Assembly (NCBI GenBank): GCA_022616395.1 | Contig: JAKEEV010001303.1 | Location: 1 to 6,190 of the forward strand | Direction: 5' to 3' | Source: Planctomycetia bacterium | GTDB lineage: Bacteria; Planctomycetota; Planctomycetia; Gemmatales; Gemmataceae | Length of the DNA: 6,190 bases | Part shown: positions 1-5,935 of the stretch, piece by piece | Position numbering within the stretch: position 1 is the first letter of the stretch | Layout of the letters: each line of letters opens with the position of its first letter | Position numbers and translations under genes: made by a program | The notes under the pieces: generated by a model | Databases searched by the model: none | What the model was told of the DNA's origin: nothing | The model's input: only the letters and a program-made list of their open reading frames with translations

Positions 1-750
1 GGAAGAAGTGTTCACTCCGCTCAAGCGGCCATCGAGGAACGTGAGATCTTCCACGCGAGTCAGAAAGCGCACCTCGCCGCCGAAGTCTTCGATCCTCTGG
101 CGGATTGCCTTCACCACGGCCGGCAAGCGATTGCTTCCCAGGTGCGGGCGGTGGTAATAGAGAATGCTCGGCTTGCCCGGCTGCTGACCCTTGCACTCCG
201 CGAAGAGTTCCAGCACGCGGATCATGTCTGGACCAGTTCCGCGACAGGTTAACTTGCCGTCGGAGAACGTGCCCGCTCCCCCTTCGCCGAAGAGGTAGTT
301 GCTTTCGGGATGAAACGGGCCGCCGTCGTCAAATGCTTTCACATCTCGAATGCGGTCGCTGACGCGCGTTCCGCGTTCGAGCACAATCGGCCGGTAACCG
401 AGCTGAGCGAGGAAGTATGCGCATACCAGTCCGCCCGGACCAGAGCCGACCACGATTGGCCGATGGGGAAGCGGAAGAGCGCCCGGTTCGGGCATCGAAA
501 AGGGTGGTTCGTCGATCACTTCGACCTGAACGCCACCTGATGACGCTTGCGGCGAAGCACCCTGAAGATCAACTTCAAAGTTGTAGACGAACCGCAACTG
601 TCGCTTGTCGCGCAGGTCGAGCGCCTTGCGCACGATTCGCCAGCGCCCGATCTCGGATGTGTTCACACCGAGAACGCGAGCCAGATGCGCGGGGAGAGTT
701 GCTTCCGGTTCTTCAACGGGAAGGCGCAGATTGGATACGCGAAGAGACAT
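1..750 (-). CDS. FAD-dependent dehydrogenase, COG2509 type (N-terminal 250 residues; cut by window edge)
   Basis: Reading the minus strand from the ATG at 750-748 gives 250 open codons that run off the left edge, so the C-terminal part is missing. Residues 1-62 (MSLRVSNLRLPVEE..., then WRIVRKALDLRDKRQLRFVY) match the small N-terminal domain typical of this family of uncharacterised FAD-dependent dehydrogenases, which supports this start. A Rossmann dinucleotide-binding motif follows at about 99-107 (IVVGSGPGG, GxGxxG), with the ribose-binding acidic residue at E125 in VLERG. The family signature GEGGAGTFSDGKL lies at 155-167, followed by PHLGSN at 202-207. From the family, a cytoplasmic flavoprotein oxidoreductase is expected; its substrate is unknown and nothing here suggests one. 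The gene lies 91 bases after the DUF3500 gene, but a large hairpin separates them and no Shine-Dalgarno sequence precedes the start, so it may have its own promoter. The family call is firm; the biochemical role is not. Confidence 0.9.
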   Translation of the reverse strand, partial: MSLRVSNLRLPVEEPEATLPAHLARVLGVNTSEIGRWRIVRKALDLRDKRQLRFVYNFEVDLQGASPQASSGGVQVEVIDEPPFSMPEPGALPLPHRPIVVGSGPGGLVCAYFLAQLGYRPIVLERGTRVSDRIRDVKAFDDGGPFHPESNYLFGEGGAGTFSDGKLTCRGTGPDMIRVLELFAECKGQQPGKPSILYYHRPHLGSNRLPAVVKAIRQRIEDFGGEVRFLTRVEDLTFLDGRLSGVNTSS

Positions 751-756
751 GAAGGG

Positions 757-762
757 ATTTTA
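757..762 (-). promoter_or_regulatory. Possible -10 box (TAAAAT) for leaderless transcription of the FAD dehydrogenase
   Basis: On the minus strand TAAAAT matches the sigma-70 -10 consensus at 5 of 6 positions. Six bases (CCCTTC) separate it from the A of the start codon at 750, so that A would be the transcription start. No Shine-Dalgarno sequence fits between the hairpin and the ATG. No convincing -35 box is visible: the 15-20 bases upstream lie in the GC-rich hairpin arm. The position is suggestive, but a 6-base match alone is weak evidence. Confidence 0.3.
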
Positions 763-835
763 GGCGAACCCCGCCCGCAAGGGCGGCGGGTGGGTCTTGC
801 TGCGCCACCCGCCGCCCTTGCGGGCGGGGTTCGCC
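763..835. repeat. Perfect 31-bp inverted repeat, REP-like; may also act as transcription barrier
   Basis: Arms at 763-793 and 805-835 are exact reverse complements of 31 bases around an 11-base loop (794-804). Each arm also holds its own small hairpin, CCGCCC-GCAA-GGGCGG, with a GNRA-type GCAA loop, so the element is a palindrome built from two smaller ones. Each arm begins GGCGAACC and ends GGGTGG. The element fills most of the gap between the DUF3500 stop (842) and the FAD dehydrogenase start (750). On the minus strand it is followed by TAAAATCCC rather than a U tract, so it is not a classical intrinsic terminator, although so stable a stem could still slow polymerase or protect the 3' end of the upstream message. 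The two-unit inverted design resembles paired REP elements. Confidence 0.85.
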
Positions 836-841
836 AAGACA

Positions 842-1876
842 TCACGCGAGCTTACTGTTGACGTGGACGAAGGTGTGGATGTGAGGCAGTGCTCGGAAGC
901 TCCAGACGAAGCCGGGGCCTTCCAGCCGCCAGTAGGTCCACGGTTCCTTCTCGTTGCGCTTGCCTTCCTGGTAGAAGGCCATCGCGACCTTTTTCATCCC
1001 GCCGGTTGCCTTGATTAACTCCATCACCTCATCGCCGTCCTCCTTGCGGTACGGCGAGACCAACTCCTTCATCAACTTCTCGGTGAGTTCCTTCTGAGCC
1101 TTCGTCATGTCGGCGAAGAGAAGGCCGGGCACCTTGGCATCCTTCTTGGGCACCTTGATTCCGCCGTGTTCATCCATCCACTTACCCGGCTTCACCGCGA
1201 TCTCGCGTTGCTCCTTATCGAATGTGGTGATCAGTTCCGTCGCGGCCTTCGTCTGCTTGTTGAAGACGTTGGTGGTCGCGTAGCCGCTGGGGCTGTGGCC
1301 GTAGTAGAGCGGGCCGCCGAACGCGGTCGCTTCCTCGGAGTTCCCGTCGCAGCGCACGGTCAGATGGTGGCCGGTGAACACCAGCGAGAACTTCTTTCCT
1401 TCGACCGCTTCGCCGTAGATGATCGCGCTGATGCTCTCGAAGTCGCCGCTGTTGTCGAACCGGTTGTTGCGGCTGAGTTGCTTGTAGCCTTCGTCGCCGT
1501 TGGCAATTGAGCGGAAGATCTTGTCGAGCAACTCGACTTGCTTCTTCGTGTACTCGACGCCGATGAGCAGTTTGTTGACCGCGGCGTTGCCGGTCGCCAA
1601 GCGGGACGTCACCCTGTCGGTCGCGGTCGGCTTGTGGTCCCAGGGGCGGGTGAGTTTCTTCTTCTGGTCGTCGTCCATTGTCTTGAACAACTCGAAGATC
1701 ATCGCTTCGGCCTGCGCTTGCTTTTCGGCACGAGCGGCGCGGGCCTTCTGAAGCGGAGTTAACCCAACAGCGGCAACGGCCGCGGAGGCGCTGACGACGC
1801 GGATGAAGTCGCGGCGACCCAGTTCGGGTCCAGATTCGCATTCGGGGCAGGACGGGTTCTTGTCGGCGGGCAGCAT
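842..1876 (-). CDS. DUF3500 family protein with Tat signal peptide
   Basis: The protein has 344 residues from the ATG at 1876, within the family's usual range of roughly 335-390. The N-terminus carries a twin-arginine motif at 20-26 (GRRDFIR) followed by an Ala/Val-rich hydrophobic stretch to about 40, so export in folded form across the inner membrane is predicted. The DUF3500 core includes FSLVFTGHHLTVRCDG at 163-178, GGPLYYGHSPSGY at 187-199, and the C-terminal FVWSFRALPHIHTFVHVN at 323-340. Conserved-looking histidines at 170, 171, 194, 332, 334 and 338 could bind a metal, but that is inference; the family has no established function. A GGAG lies 8 bases before this ATG. An in-frame GTG at 1939 would add 21 residues (MCNGCGESLSPRF...), but these do not look like part of a Tat signal. 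The gene begins 150 bases after the DUF1559 gene ends; co-transcription is possible but not shown. Confidence 0.85.
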   Translation of the reverse strand: MLPADKNPSCPECESGPELGRRDFIRVVSASAAVAAVGLTPLQKARAARAEKQAQAEAMIFELFKTMDDDQKKKLTRPWDHKPTATDRVTSRLATGNAAVNKLLIGVEYTKKQVELLDKIFRSIANGDEGYKQLSRNNRFDNSGDFESISAIIYGEAVEGKKFSLVFTGHHLTVRCDGNSEEATAFGGPLYYGHSPSGYATTNVFNKQTKAATELITTFDKEQREIAVKPGKWMDEHGGIKVPKKDAKVPGLLFADMTKAQKELTEKLMKELVSPYRKEDGDEVMELIKATGGMKKVAMAFYQEGKRNEKEPWTYWRLEGPGFVWSFRALPHIHTFVHVNSKLA

Positions 1877-1994
1877 GGGACGCGCTCCGGCGAGGAAAGG
1901 GAAACGGGGCGAGAGAGATTCACCGCAGCCATTACACACTATCGAAAGGCCGTTGTCACGCGCGAAGAAGATGAGAGTTCGCCGATACCAGTCG

Positions 1995-2022
1995 CGGCTG
2001 AAATGCAGCCGGCGCGAGCCGG
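1995..2022 (-). terminator. Weak overlapping hairpins after the DUF1559 gene
   Basis: Just downstream of the DUF1559 stop, the minus strand can form CCGGC-TCGC-GCCGG (2022-2009) or, alternatively, CGGCTG-CATTT-CAGCCG (2011-1995). The two share bases and are mutually exclusive. Neither is followed by a T tract, so at best this is a factor-assisted or weak terminator. Confidence 0.25.
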
Positions 2023-2026
2023 TTCC

Positions 2027-2734
2027 TCACTTCTTCAGCTTGTCCAGATCGAGCGTGAAGCCATCGGCGGGCGTGATGAGTTTCTTCATTTCCTTCTCGT
2101 CGGGGTTCTTCTTGAGTAACGCGACCGATCCATCACAGAGGACAACGTGGAAATCGCCGTCGAACATCCCGCCGAGTTTCGGGAGTGCTTTCTTTTCGTC
2201 GAAGGGCACGTCCGCGGGCTTGGTCCAGATCACCGGCTCGCCCGCTTCGACCACAAGGGCCGTGTTTGATGTACCGTCGGGGATGCTGGCCGGATATTTG
2301 GGGTTCTGTTTTGGTCCAAACAGGGCCTTCTCGCCCGTGAAGACCTGGTAGAACGTTTCGCCGGCCTTGGCCTTCACGCGAATCGGCGCGTAGATCGTGG
2401 GTAGCTTCGCGATGAGCTTCTTGTTGTGTTCGCTGTCCCAGGGTTCATCCAGTTTGAACTCCTTGTAAAGATCCTGCTGTTCGATGTACGGCAGAATCTC
2501 CACGCGCCAGCTCAGGAGCGGCTTCCCATCCTTGTCGGTGATGTCCGTCGGCATTCGACCAGCAAACGTGTCGGAGTAGGAGATAATCCCCAGGCCGATT
2601 TGTTTCAGGTTGTTCACCGAGGTCTTGAGTTCCTTCGCTGTGGGCGGCGCAAGAGGATCCGCCTTGGGAACCGGAGCCGCGATCACACCCGCAAGCCCGC
2701 CGAGCAACACCGCACACGTTAGCCTCGCGCGCAT
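2027..2734 (-). CDS. Secreted DUF1559 domain protein lacking the pilin-like N-terminus
   Basis: The protein has 235 residues. Residues 1-19 (MRARLTCAVLLGGLAGVIA) form an ordinary cleavable signal peptide with likely cleavage at AA-PVP, so it should be exported to the periplasm or beyond. DUF1559 landmarks follow in order: NNLKQIGLGIISY at 41-53, SWRVEILPYIEQQDLYKEF at 75-93, LDEPWDSEHN at 95-104, DGTSNT at 153-158 with VVEAGEPVIWTKPADVPFD to 179, and HVVLCDGSVALL at 196-207. Most planctomycete members begin with a type IV pilin-like prepilin helix (FTLIELLVVIAIIA type). Here that is replaced by a normal signal peptide, so the protein is probably soluble and not pseudopilin-like. DUF1559 has no assigned function. 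The start is fixed by a GGAGGG Shine-Dalgarno sequence 7 bases before the ATG. Confidence 0.92.
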   Translation of the reverse strand: MRARLTCAVLLGGLAGVIAAPVPKADPLAPPTAKELKTSVNNLKQIGLGIISYSDTFAGRMPTDITDKDGKPLLSWRVEILPYIEQQDLYKEFKLDEPWDSEHNKKLIAKLPTIYAPIRVKAKAGETFYQVFTGEKALFGPKQNPKYPASIPDGTSNTALVVEAGEPVIWTKPADVPFDEKKALPKLGGMFDGDFHVVLCDGSVALLKKNPDEKEMKKLITPADGFTLDLDKLKK

Positions 2735-2741
2735 CGTCTGT

Positions 2742-2747
2742 CCCTCC
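2742..2747 (-). promoter_or_regulatory. Shine-Dalgarno site of the DUF1559 gene
   Basis: The minus strand reads GGAGGG with a 7-base spacer to the ATG at 2734. This supports the chosen start and the signal peptide that begins there. Confidence 0.75.
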
Positions 2748-2761
2748 GAAAAAGCGTTGAG

Positions 2762-2815
2762 TCAGTCCCGGCTCTTGAAGAAGACGGCTCCGAGCGGAGA
2801 AGATTCACGGTTGTG
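2762..2815 (-). pseudogene. Degenerate copy of a glgB 3' end
   Basis: The minus strand encodes PLGAVFFKSRD followed by TGA (2764-2762), which matches the C-terminus of GlgB in this window (PLGAVFFKGRV, stop at 3510). At DNA level 2774-2807 aligns with 3522-3556, with about 29-30 of 35 positions matching by eye. Differences in the shared peptide are synonymous (GGA/GGC for Gly, GCC/GCG for Ala), as expected if the copy came from a diverged coding glgB. Further upstream a one-base gap breaks the frame; then, after a deletion of about 15 bases, CACAACC matches again (HN codons). The copy is far too short to be functional. Its TGAATCT supplies the stop codon of the 94-residue gene. An ancient partial duplication and the displaced half of an insertion site are both possible. 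Confidence 0.6.
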
Positions 2816-3089
2816 GGGAGTGCTGTTCGTCAACAAGTTTCTGGTTCGCTTCCTCGTGATTGGGGGACGAGTTCGTGTCAGGTCCAACTTCGTGCGGCTC
2901 GTTCGATGTTTCCGCCGGCGAGGGCGGACTCGTCTGAAGCAGAGTTTCAGTGTTCTCCGAAGCATCCGCTTCAACGGGTCGCCGCAGAACGATTGTCCCA
3001 TTCTCCAATCCTTCAGCCAGTTCCCTCGCGACCGACTCGAATGAACGAGGAAGTCGCAACCAACGCCAGAGACGATCAAAGAACCCCAT
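2805..3089 (-). CDS. Small protein with amphipathic basic N-terminus and acidic disordered tail
   Basis: I do not recognise this 94-residue protein. Residues 1-14 (MGFFDRLWRWLRLP) can form an amphipathic, aromatic and basic helix that could lie on a membrane surface; there is no transmembrane segment. Residues 16-38 (SFESVARELAEGLENGTIVL and following) look like a short folded helix-turn. From about 39 to the end the sequence is rich in Glu, Asp, Ser, Asn and Pro, and is probably disordered. The start is well supported by an AGGAGG Shine-Dalgarno sequence 7 bases before the ATG. It overlaps the 3' end of the upstream membrane-protein gene by 14 bases, so the two are very likely translated together and may form a complex at the membrane (inference). 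Its last codons and stop lie in a glgB-like remnant, so the natural C-terminus may have been altered. Confidence 0.7.
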   Translation of the reverse strand: MGFFDRLWRWLRLPRSFESVARELAEGLENGTIVLRRPVEADASENTETLLQTSPPSPAETSNEPHEVGPDTNSSPNHEEANQKLVDEQHSPQP

Positions 3090-3456
3090 CGGATTTCCTC
3101 CTACTCGCTCGCCCCAAGAACACTTCGTTGATGATGCCAGCCGCCTCGTCCGCAGTCTTCGCCAAGCTCAAAGGGATTTCGAGGAGCCGGATTCGGATGT
3201 TCGTCCGCCAAACCTTAATCGCGGCCCATAGTGTTGGACCGAAGAGGGCAGCAGTCCCTACCCCTGGTCCTGCAATCCCCCAATCGCCACGAATCGCGCC
3301 CAGAATAATCAACCCCACTCCGACGACCGCGAACACAATCGTGAAAGTGAGACAAAGCCACTCCCAAGCTCGGGTCTCCCGGATCGCCGCATCAATCACT
3401 TCTCGTGCAGTGCGTAATTCTTCGGACGGAATGGGCGAAGGCGTTTTCTCGACCAC
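3076..3456 (-). CDS. Small protein with two predicted transmembrane helices
   Basis: The protein has 126 residues. A soluble, charged N-terminal segment (1-33) includes an amphipathic helix at about 11-32. Two hydrophobic segments follow at about 34-55 (LCLTFTIVFAVVGVGLIILG core) and 60-82 (Gly/Ala-rich, ending LWAAIKVW). An Arg-rich connector (RTNIRIR, 84-90) leads to a helical tail, LLEIPLSLAKTADEAAGIIN, and a basic end. The order charged helix, two membrane helices, then a helix starting with N and R/L residues recalls the TRADD-N-associated membrane domain of bacterial conflict-system proteins, but I cannot confirm that by eye. The start is a GTG with AGGAG 8 bases upstream. The gene begins 53 bases after the glgB stop and overlaps the next gene by 14 bases. 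The two genes look like a unit; linkage to glgB is positional only. Confidence 0.75.
   Translation of the reverse strand: MVEKTPSPIPSEELRTAREVIDAAIRETRAWEWLCLTFTIVFAVVGVGLIILGAIRGDWGIAGPGVGTAALFGPTLWAAIKVWRTNIRIRLLEIPLSLAKTADEAAGIINEVFLGRASRRKSDGVL
3097..3102 (-). promoter_or_regulatory. Shine-Dalgarno site inside the upstream gene, for the 94-residue protein
   Basis: The minus strand reads AGGAGG, a full consensus, 7 bases before the ATG at 3089. It lies within the last codons of the two-helix membrane protein gene. Together with the 14-base overlap, this points to coupled translation. Confidence 0.8.
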
Positions 3457-3464
3457 GGGTTCGT

Positions 3465-3469
3465 CTCCT
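3465..3469 (-). promoter_or_regulatory. Shine-Dalgarno site of the two-helix membrane protein gene
   Basis: The minus strand reads AGGAG within TGAGGAGA, 8 bases before a GTG codon at 3456. This decides the GTG start. Confidence 0.7.
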
Positions 3470-3509
3470 CATGGATTGTACCACGACCGCGAAGCCGAAA
3501 GCGATTCAC

Positions 3510-5489
3510 TCACACTCTCCCCTTGAAGAAGACCGCGCCGAGCGGTGGTAGATTCAAGAGCACGGAGTATTTCTGGTTGTGCATCGGGATGAACTCCGCG
3601 TACACGCCACCCGCGTTGCCGACGTTGCTTCCTCCGTAAGCGCTCGCGTCGGTGTTGAGCACTTCCGTCCACGCCCCAGCTCCAGGGACACCCACGCGAT
3701 AGCCCAGTCGCGGAACCGGAGTGAAGTTCAGCACCACCAGGATGACATCTTCCCCGCTCTTGCCCTTGCGAACGTAGCTCATCACGCTGTTGGCCGCGTC
3801 CGTGCAGTCAACCCATTCGAAACCGCCGGGCTGGTTATCGAGTTCGTGGAGAGCCGGTTCGTTTTGATAAAGCTTGTTCAGATCGCGAACGAGTTGCTGC
3901 ACGCCTTTGTGAGGCGGCCACTTCAAGAGGTGCCAGTCGATGCTCTGATCGTGTCTCCATTCCTGACGCTGAGCGATCTCGCCTCCCATGAAGAGCAACT
4001 TCTTGCCCGTCATGCTCCACTGGTAAGCGAAGAGCAGCCGCAGCCCCGCGAACTTCTGCCACTCGTCTCCGGCCATCTTGTCCCAGAGTGGTCCCTTGCC
4101 GTGGACGACTTCATCGTGTGAGAGCGGCAACACGAAGCTCTCGTTGTAAGCGTAGAGCATGCGGAACGTGAGGTCGTTCTGGTGGAACTTGCGGTGGATC
4201 GGGTCTTTCATGCAATACTTCAGCGTGTCGTGCATCCAGCCCATGTCCCACTTGTAGCCGAACCCAAGCCCGCCGACATACGTTGGCCGAGAGACCATGC
4301 TCCACGCGGTGCTTTCCTCCGCGAACGTCTGTACGTCCGGGAAGTGGCGATACACTTCCTCGTTGAAGCGCCGAAGGAATCCGATTGCGTCGATGTTCTC
4401 CTTGCCGCCGTACTGGTTGGGAATCCACTCGCCTTGCTTCCGCGAGTAATCGAGGTAGAGCATGGACGCGACCGCATCCACGCGCAGCCCGTCGATGTGA
4501 TACTTCTCCAGCCAGAACATCGCGCTCGAAAGCAGGAAGCTTCTCACTTCGTGGCGGCTGTAGTTGAAGACGTAGCTTCCCCAGTCGGGGTGGAACCCCT
4601 GGCGGGTGTCCGCGTGTTCAAAGAGATGCGTGCCGTCGAAGTTTGCCAGCGAGAAGGCATCGGTGGCGAAGTGGCTCGGCACCCAGTCGAGAATCACGCC
4701 CACGCCAGCTTGATGAAGCGTGTCGATGAGGAACATCAGGTCTTGTGGAGTTCCGTATCGGCTGGTCGCGGCGAAATAGCCAGTGACCTGATATCCCCAC
4801 GACGCGAAGAACGGATGTTCCGTGATCGGCAGAAACTCGACGTGCGTGAATCCCATCTCCTTGCAGTAAGTTGCGAGCTTCGGGGCCATGTCGCGATAGT
4901 TCAGCGAGTGGTACGGCGGGTCGGCTTCGCGCATCCACGAGCCGACATGCACTTCGTAAATACTGATGGGCTTGTCGTGCGTGATCTTCGATTTCCGATG
5001 GCCCATCCAGTCGCGATCATTCCACGAATACGCCAAGTCCCACGTCACCGCGGCGGACTTCGGCGGAATCTCGCAGGTGAAAGCGAATGGATCAGTCTTC
5101 TCTGCGGTGAAACCGCCCGGTGCCGCGATGTGATACTTGTAACACAGCCCTGACTTGGCCCCCGCGATGAACCCGCCCCAGACACCCGATGAACCAAGCG
5201 GCTGAAGCGGATTCTTTCCGCGATCCCAGCTATTGAAGTCGCCCACCACACTCACATAGTCCGCGTTCGGAGCCCACACGGCGAAGTGGTAGCCTTCGAC
5301 GCCGTTGACGGTTGCGGGGTGAGAGCCGAGCTTGTCGTAGAGCCGGAGGTGGCTCCCTTCATTGAACAGATACAAGTCTTGCGGGCCGAACCAGCCGTGT
5401 TCGGTGAACTGCGACGCGCCCGGCGCGGACGCACGCGGGGGTTCGGTGCCAAATGGTCGGTAACCGGGCGACTCGCCGATGTGACTCAT
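3510..5489 (-). CDS. glgB: 1,4-alpha-glucan (glycogen) branching enzyme GlgB
   Basis: GlgB (EC 2.4.1.18, GH13) cuts alpha-1,4 glucan chains and rejoins them through alpha-1,6 bonds during glycogen synthesis in the cytoplasm. From the ATG at 5489 the protein has 659 residues. Order: a short Pro-rich leader (1-26), a CBM48 domain at about 45-135 (YHFAVWAPNADYVSVVGDFN, then WDRGKNPLQPL), the (beta/alpha)8 catalytic domain at about 160-540, and an all-beta C-terminal domain. GH13 motifs are intact: DWVPSHF at 268-274, HIDGLRVDAV at 331-340 with nucleophile D338, FAEEST at 389-394 with acid/base E391, and LPLSHDEVVHGK at 454-465 with D459. There is no extra N1 domain as in the longer 730-residue E. 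coli type. GTG at 5576 and ATG at 5558 are in frame, but their extra residues look unlike the family. No Shine-Dalgarno sequence precedes the ATG at 5489, so the exact start is less sure than the function. No other glycogen gene is visible here. Confidence 0.97.
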   Translation of the reverse strand: MSHIGESPGYRPFGTEPPRASAPGASQFTEHGWFGPQDLYLFNEGSHLRLYDKLGSHPATVNGVEGYHFAVWAPNADYVSVVGDFNSWDRGKNPLQPLGSSGVWGGFIAGAKSGLCYKYHIAAPGGFTAEKTDPFAFTCEIPPKSAAVTWDLAYSWNDRDWMGHRKSKITHDKPISIYEVHVGSWMREADPPYHSLNYRDMAPKLATYCKEMGFTHVEFLPITEHPFFASWGYQVTGYFAATSRYGTPQDLMFLIDTLHQAGVGVILDWVPSHFATDAFSLANFDGTHLFEHADTRQGFHPDWGSYVFNYSRHEVRSFLLSSAMFWLEKYHIDGLRVDAVASMLYLDYSRKQGEWIPNQYGGKENIDAIGFLRRFNEEVYRHFPDVQTFAEESTAWSMVSRPTYVGGLGFGYKWDMGWMHDTLKYCMKDPIHRKFHQNDLTFRMLYAYNESFVLPLSHDEVVHGKGPLWDKMAGDEWQKFAGLRLLFAYQWSMTGKKLLFMGGEIAQRQEWRHDQSIDWHLLKWPPHKGVQQLVRDLNKLYQNEPALHELDNQPGGFEWVDCTDAANSVMSYVRKGKSGEDVILVVLNFTPVPRLGYRVGVPGAGAWTEVLNTDASAYGGSNVGNAGGVYAEFIPMHNQKYSVLLNLPPLGAVFFKGRV

Positions 5490-5647
5490 TGGTGGTTCTG
5501 TAATTTGGAATGGTGGAGTTGGGAGAGTTACAGCAGAAGTACCGAATTGACCGCCCATTCGCCAGACGCGACCCACCAGAACACGCCAGAAGACGAACGA
5601 AAAGGAAGGGTTGTGCGGGGGCTACTCTTGGTGAACCGCGACCGTGA

Positions 5648-5672
5648 GAGCGGGTATAAGTTTCACCCGCTC
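5648..5672. other. Small hairpin in the glgB upstream region
   Basis: GAGCGGGT at 5648-5655 pairs exactly with ACCCGCTC at 5665-5672 around a 9-base loop. It lies about 160 bases before the glgB start and could be part of a leader RNA or an operator-like dyad. Short dyads of this size also arise by chance. Confidence 0.3.
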
Positions 5673-5867
5673 CCTGACCAGGAGTATCAAGTTGGGCCTG
5701 GGGAGAGGGGATGGTGTTTTCAGCCCACCTCAGCCAACTTCCCGCGGTTGGACGAGGTCAGAGGCCAGGACTCCACACAGAAGCGCTACCCTGCACCCCA
5801 CGCCAGGTGAGCCAGGCGAGGACCGCGAAAACAGGCAAACGGGTGTAACCAAGTGTTCTGGGTCTTG

Positions 5868-5935
5868 ACCCAGCCGGCTAACGCCTGGCGGTTCGCCTCT
5901 TGTGTGTCGAACCGCCAAGCGTTAGCCGGCTGGGT
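5868..5935. repeat. Inverted pair of REP-like units (28-bp arms, one mismatch)
   Basis: The arm 5868-5895 is the reverse complement of 5908-5935 over 28 bases with one mismatch (5885 against 5918), around a 12-base loop. Each arm contains an inner dyad around TAAC/GTTA, flanked by GCCGGC-like sequence. The right arm begins CGAACC and ends GGGTGG (5936-5937 included). This copies the layout of the inverted repeat at 763-835, although the core sequences differ. Confidence 0.8.

Noticed and set aside
105..752. Several plus-strand open frames over the left end
   Set aside because: They are antisense to the FAD dehydrogenase, whose N-terminal domain, GxGxxG and GEGGAGTFSDGKL motifs identify the true strand and frame.
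1215..1841. Minus-strand frame of 208 codons inside the DUF3500 gene
   Set aside because: Arg/Gln-rich alternative frame of the DUF3500 gene with no domain or ribosome-binding site.
2762..3079. Minus-strand frame of 105 codons ending in the GlgB-like peptide
   Set aside because: Most of it is another frame of the well-supported 94-residue gene and is full of Arg/Thr in a shadow-like pattern; only its last dozen codons carry the GlgB similarity, reported as a remnant.
4182..5153. Long open frame on the plus strand (323 codons)
   Set aside because: It lies entirely opposite the glgB catalytic domain, which has all its motifs intact; the plus-strand protein shows no recognisable domain and is a GC-rich antisense frame.
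5490..5576. N-terminal extension of GlgB from GTG 5576 or ATG 5558
   Set aside because: The added residues do not resemble GlgB N-termini and no Shine-Dalgarno sequence supports these starts; ATG 5489 was chosen, with some doubt.
5640..5700. Possible sigma-70 promoter for glgB (TTGATA with TATACC on the minus strand)
   Set aside because: The spacing is about 26 bases, too long for a functional -35/-10 pair.
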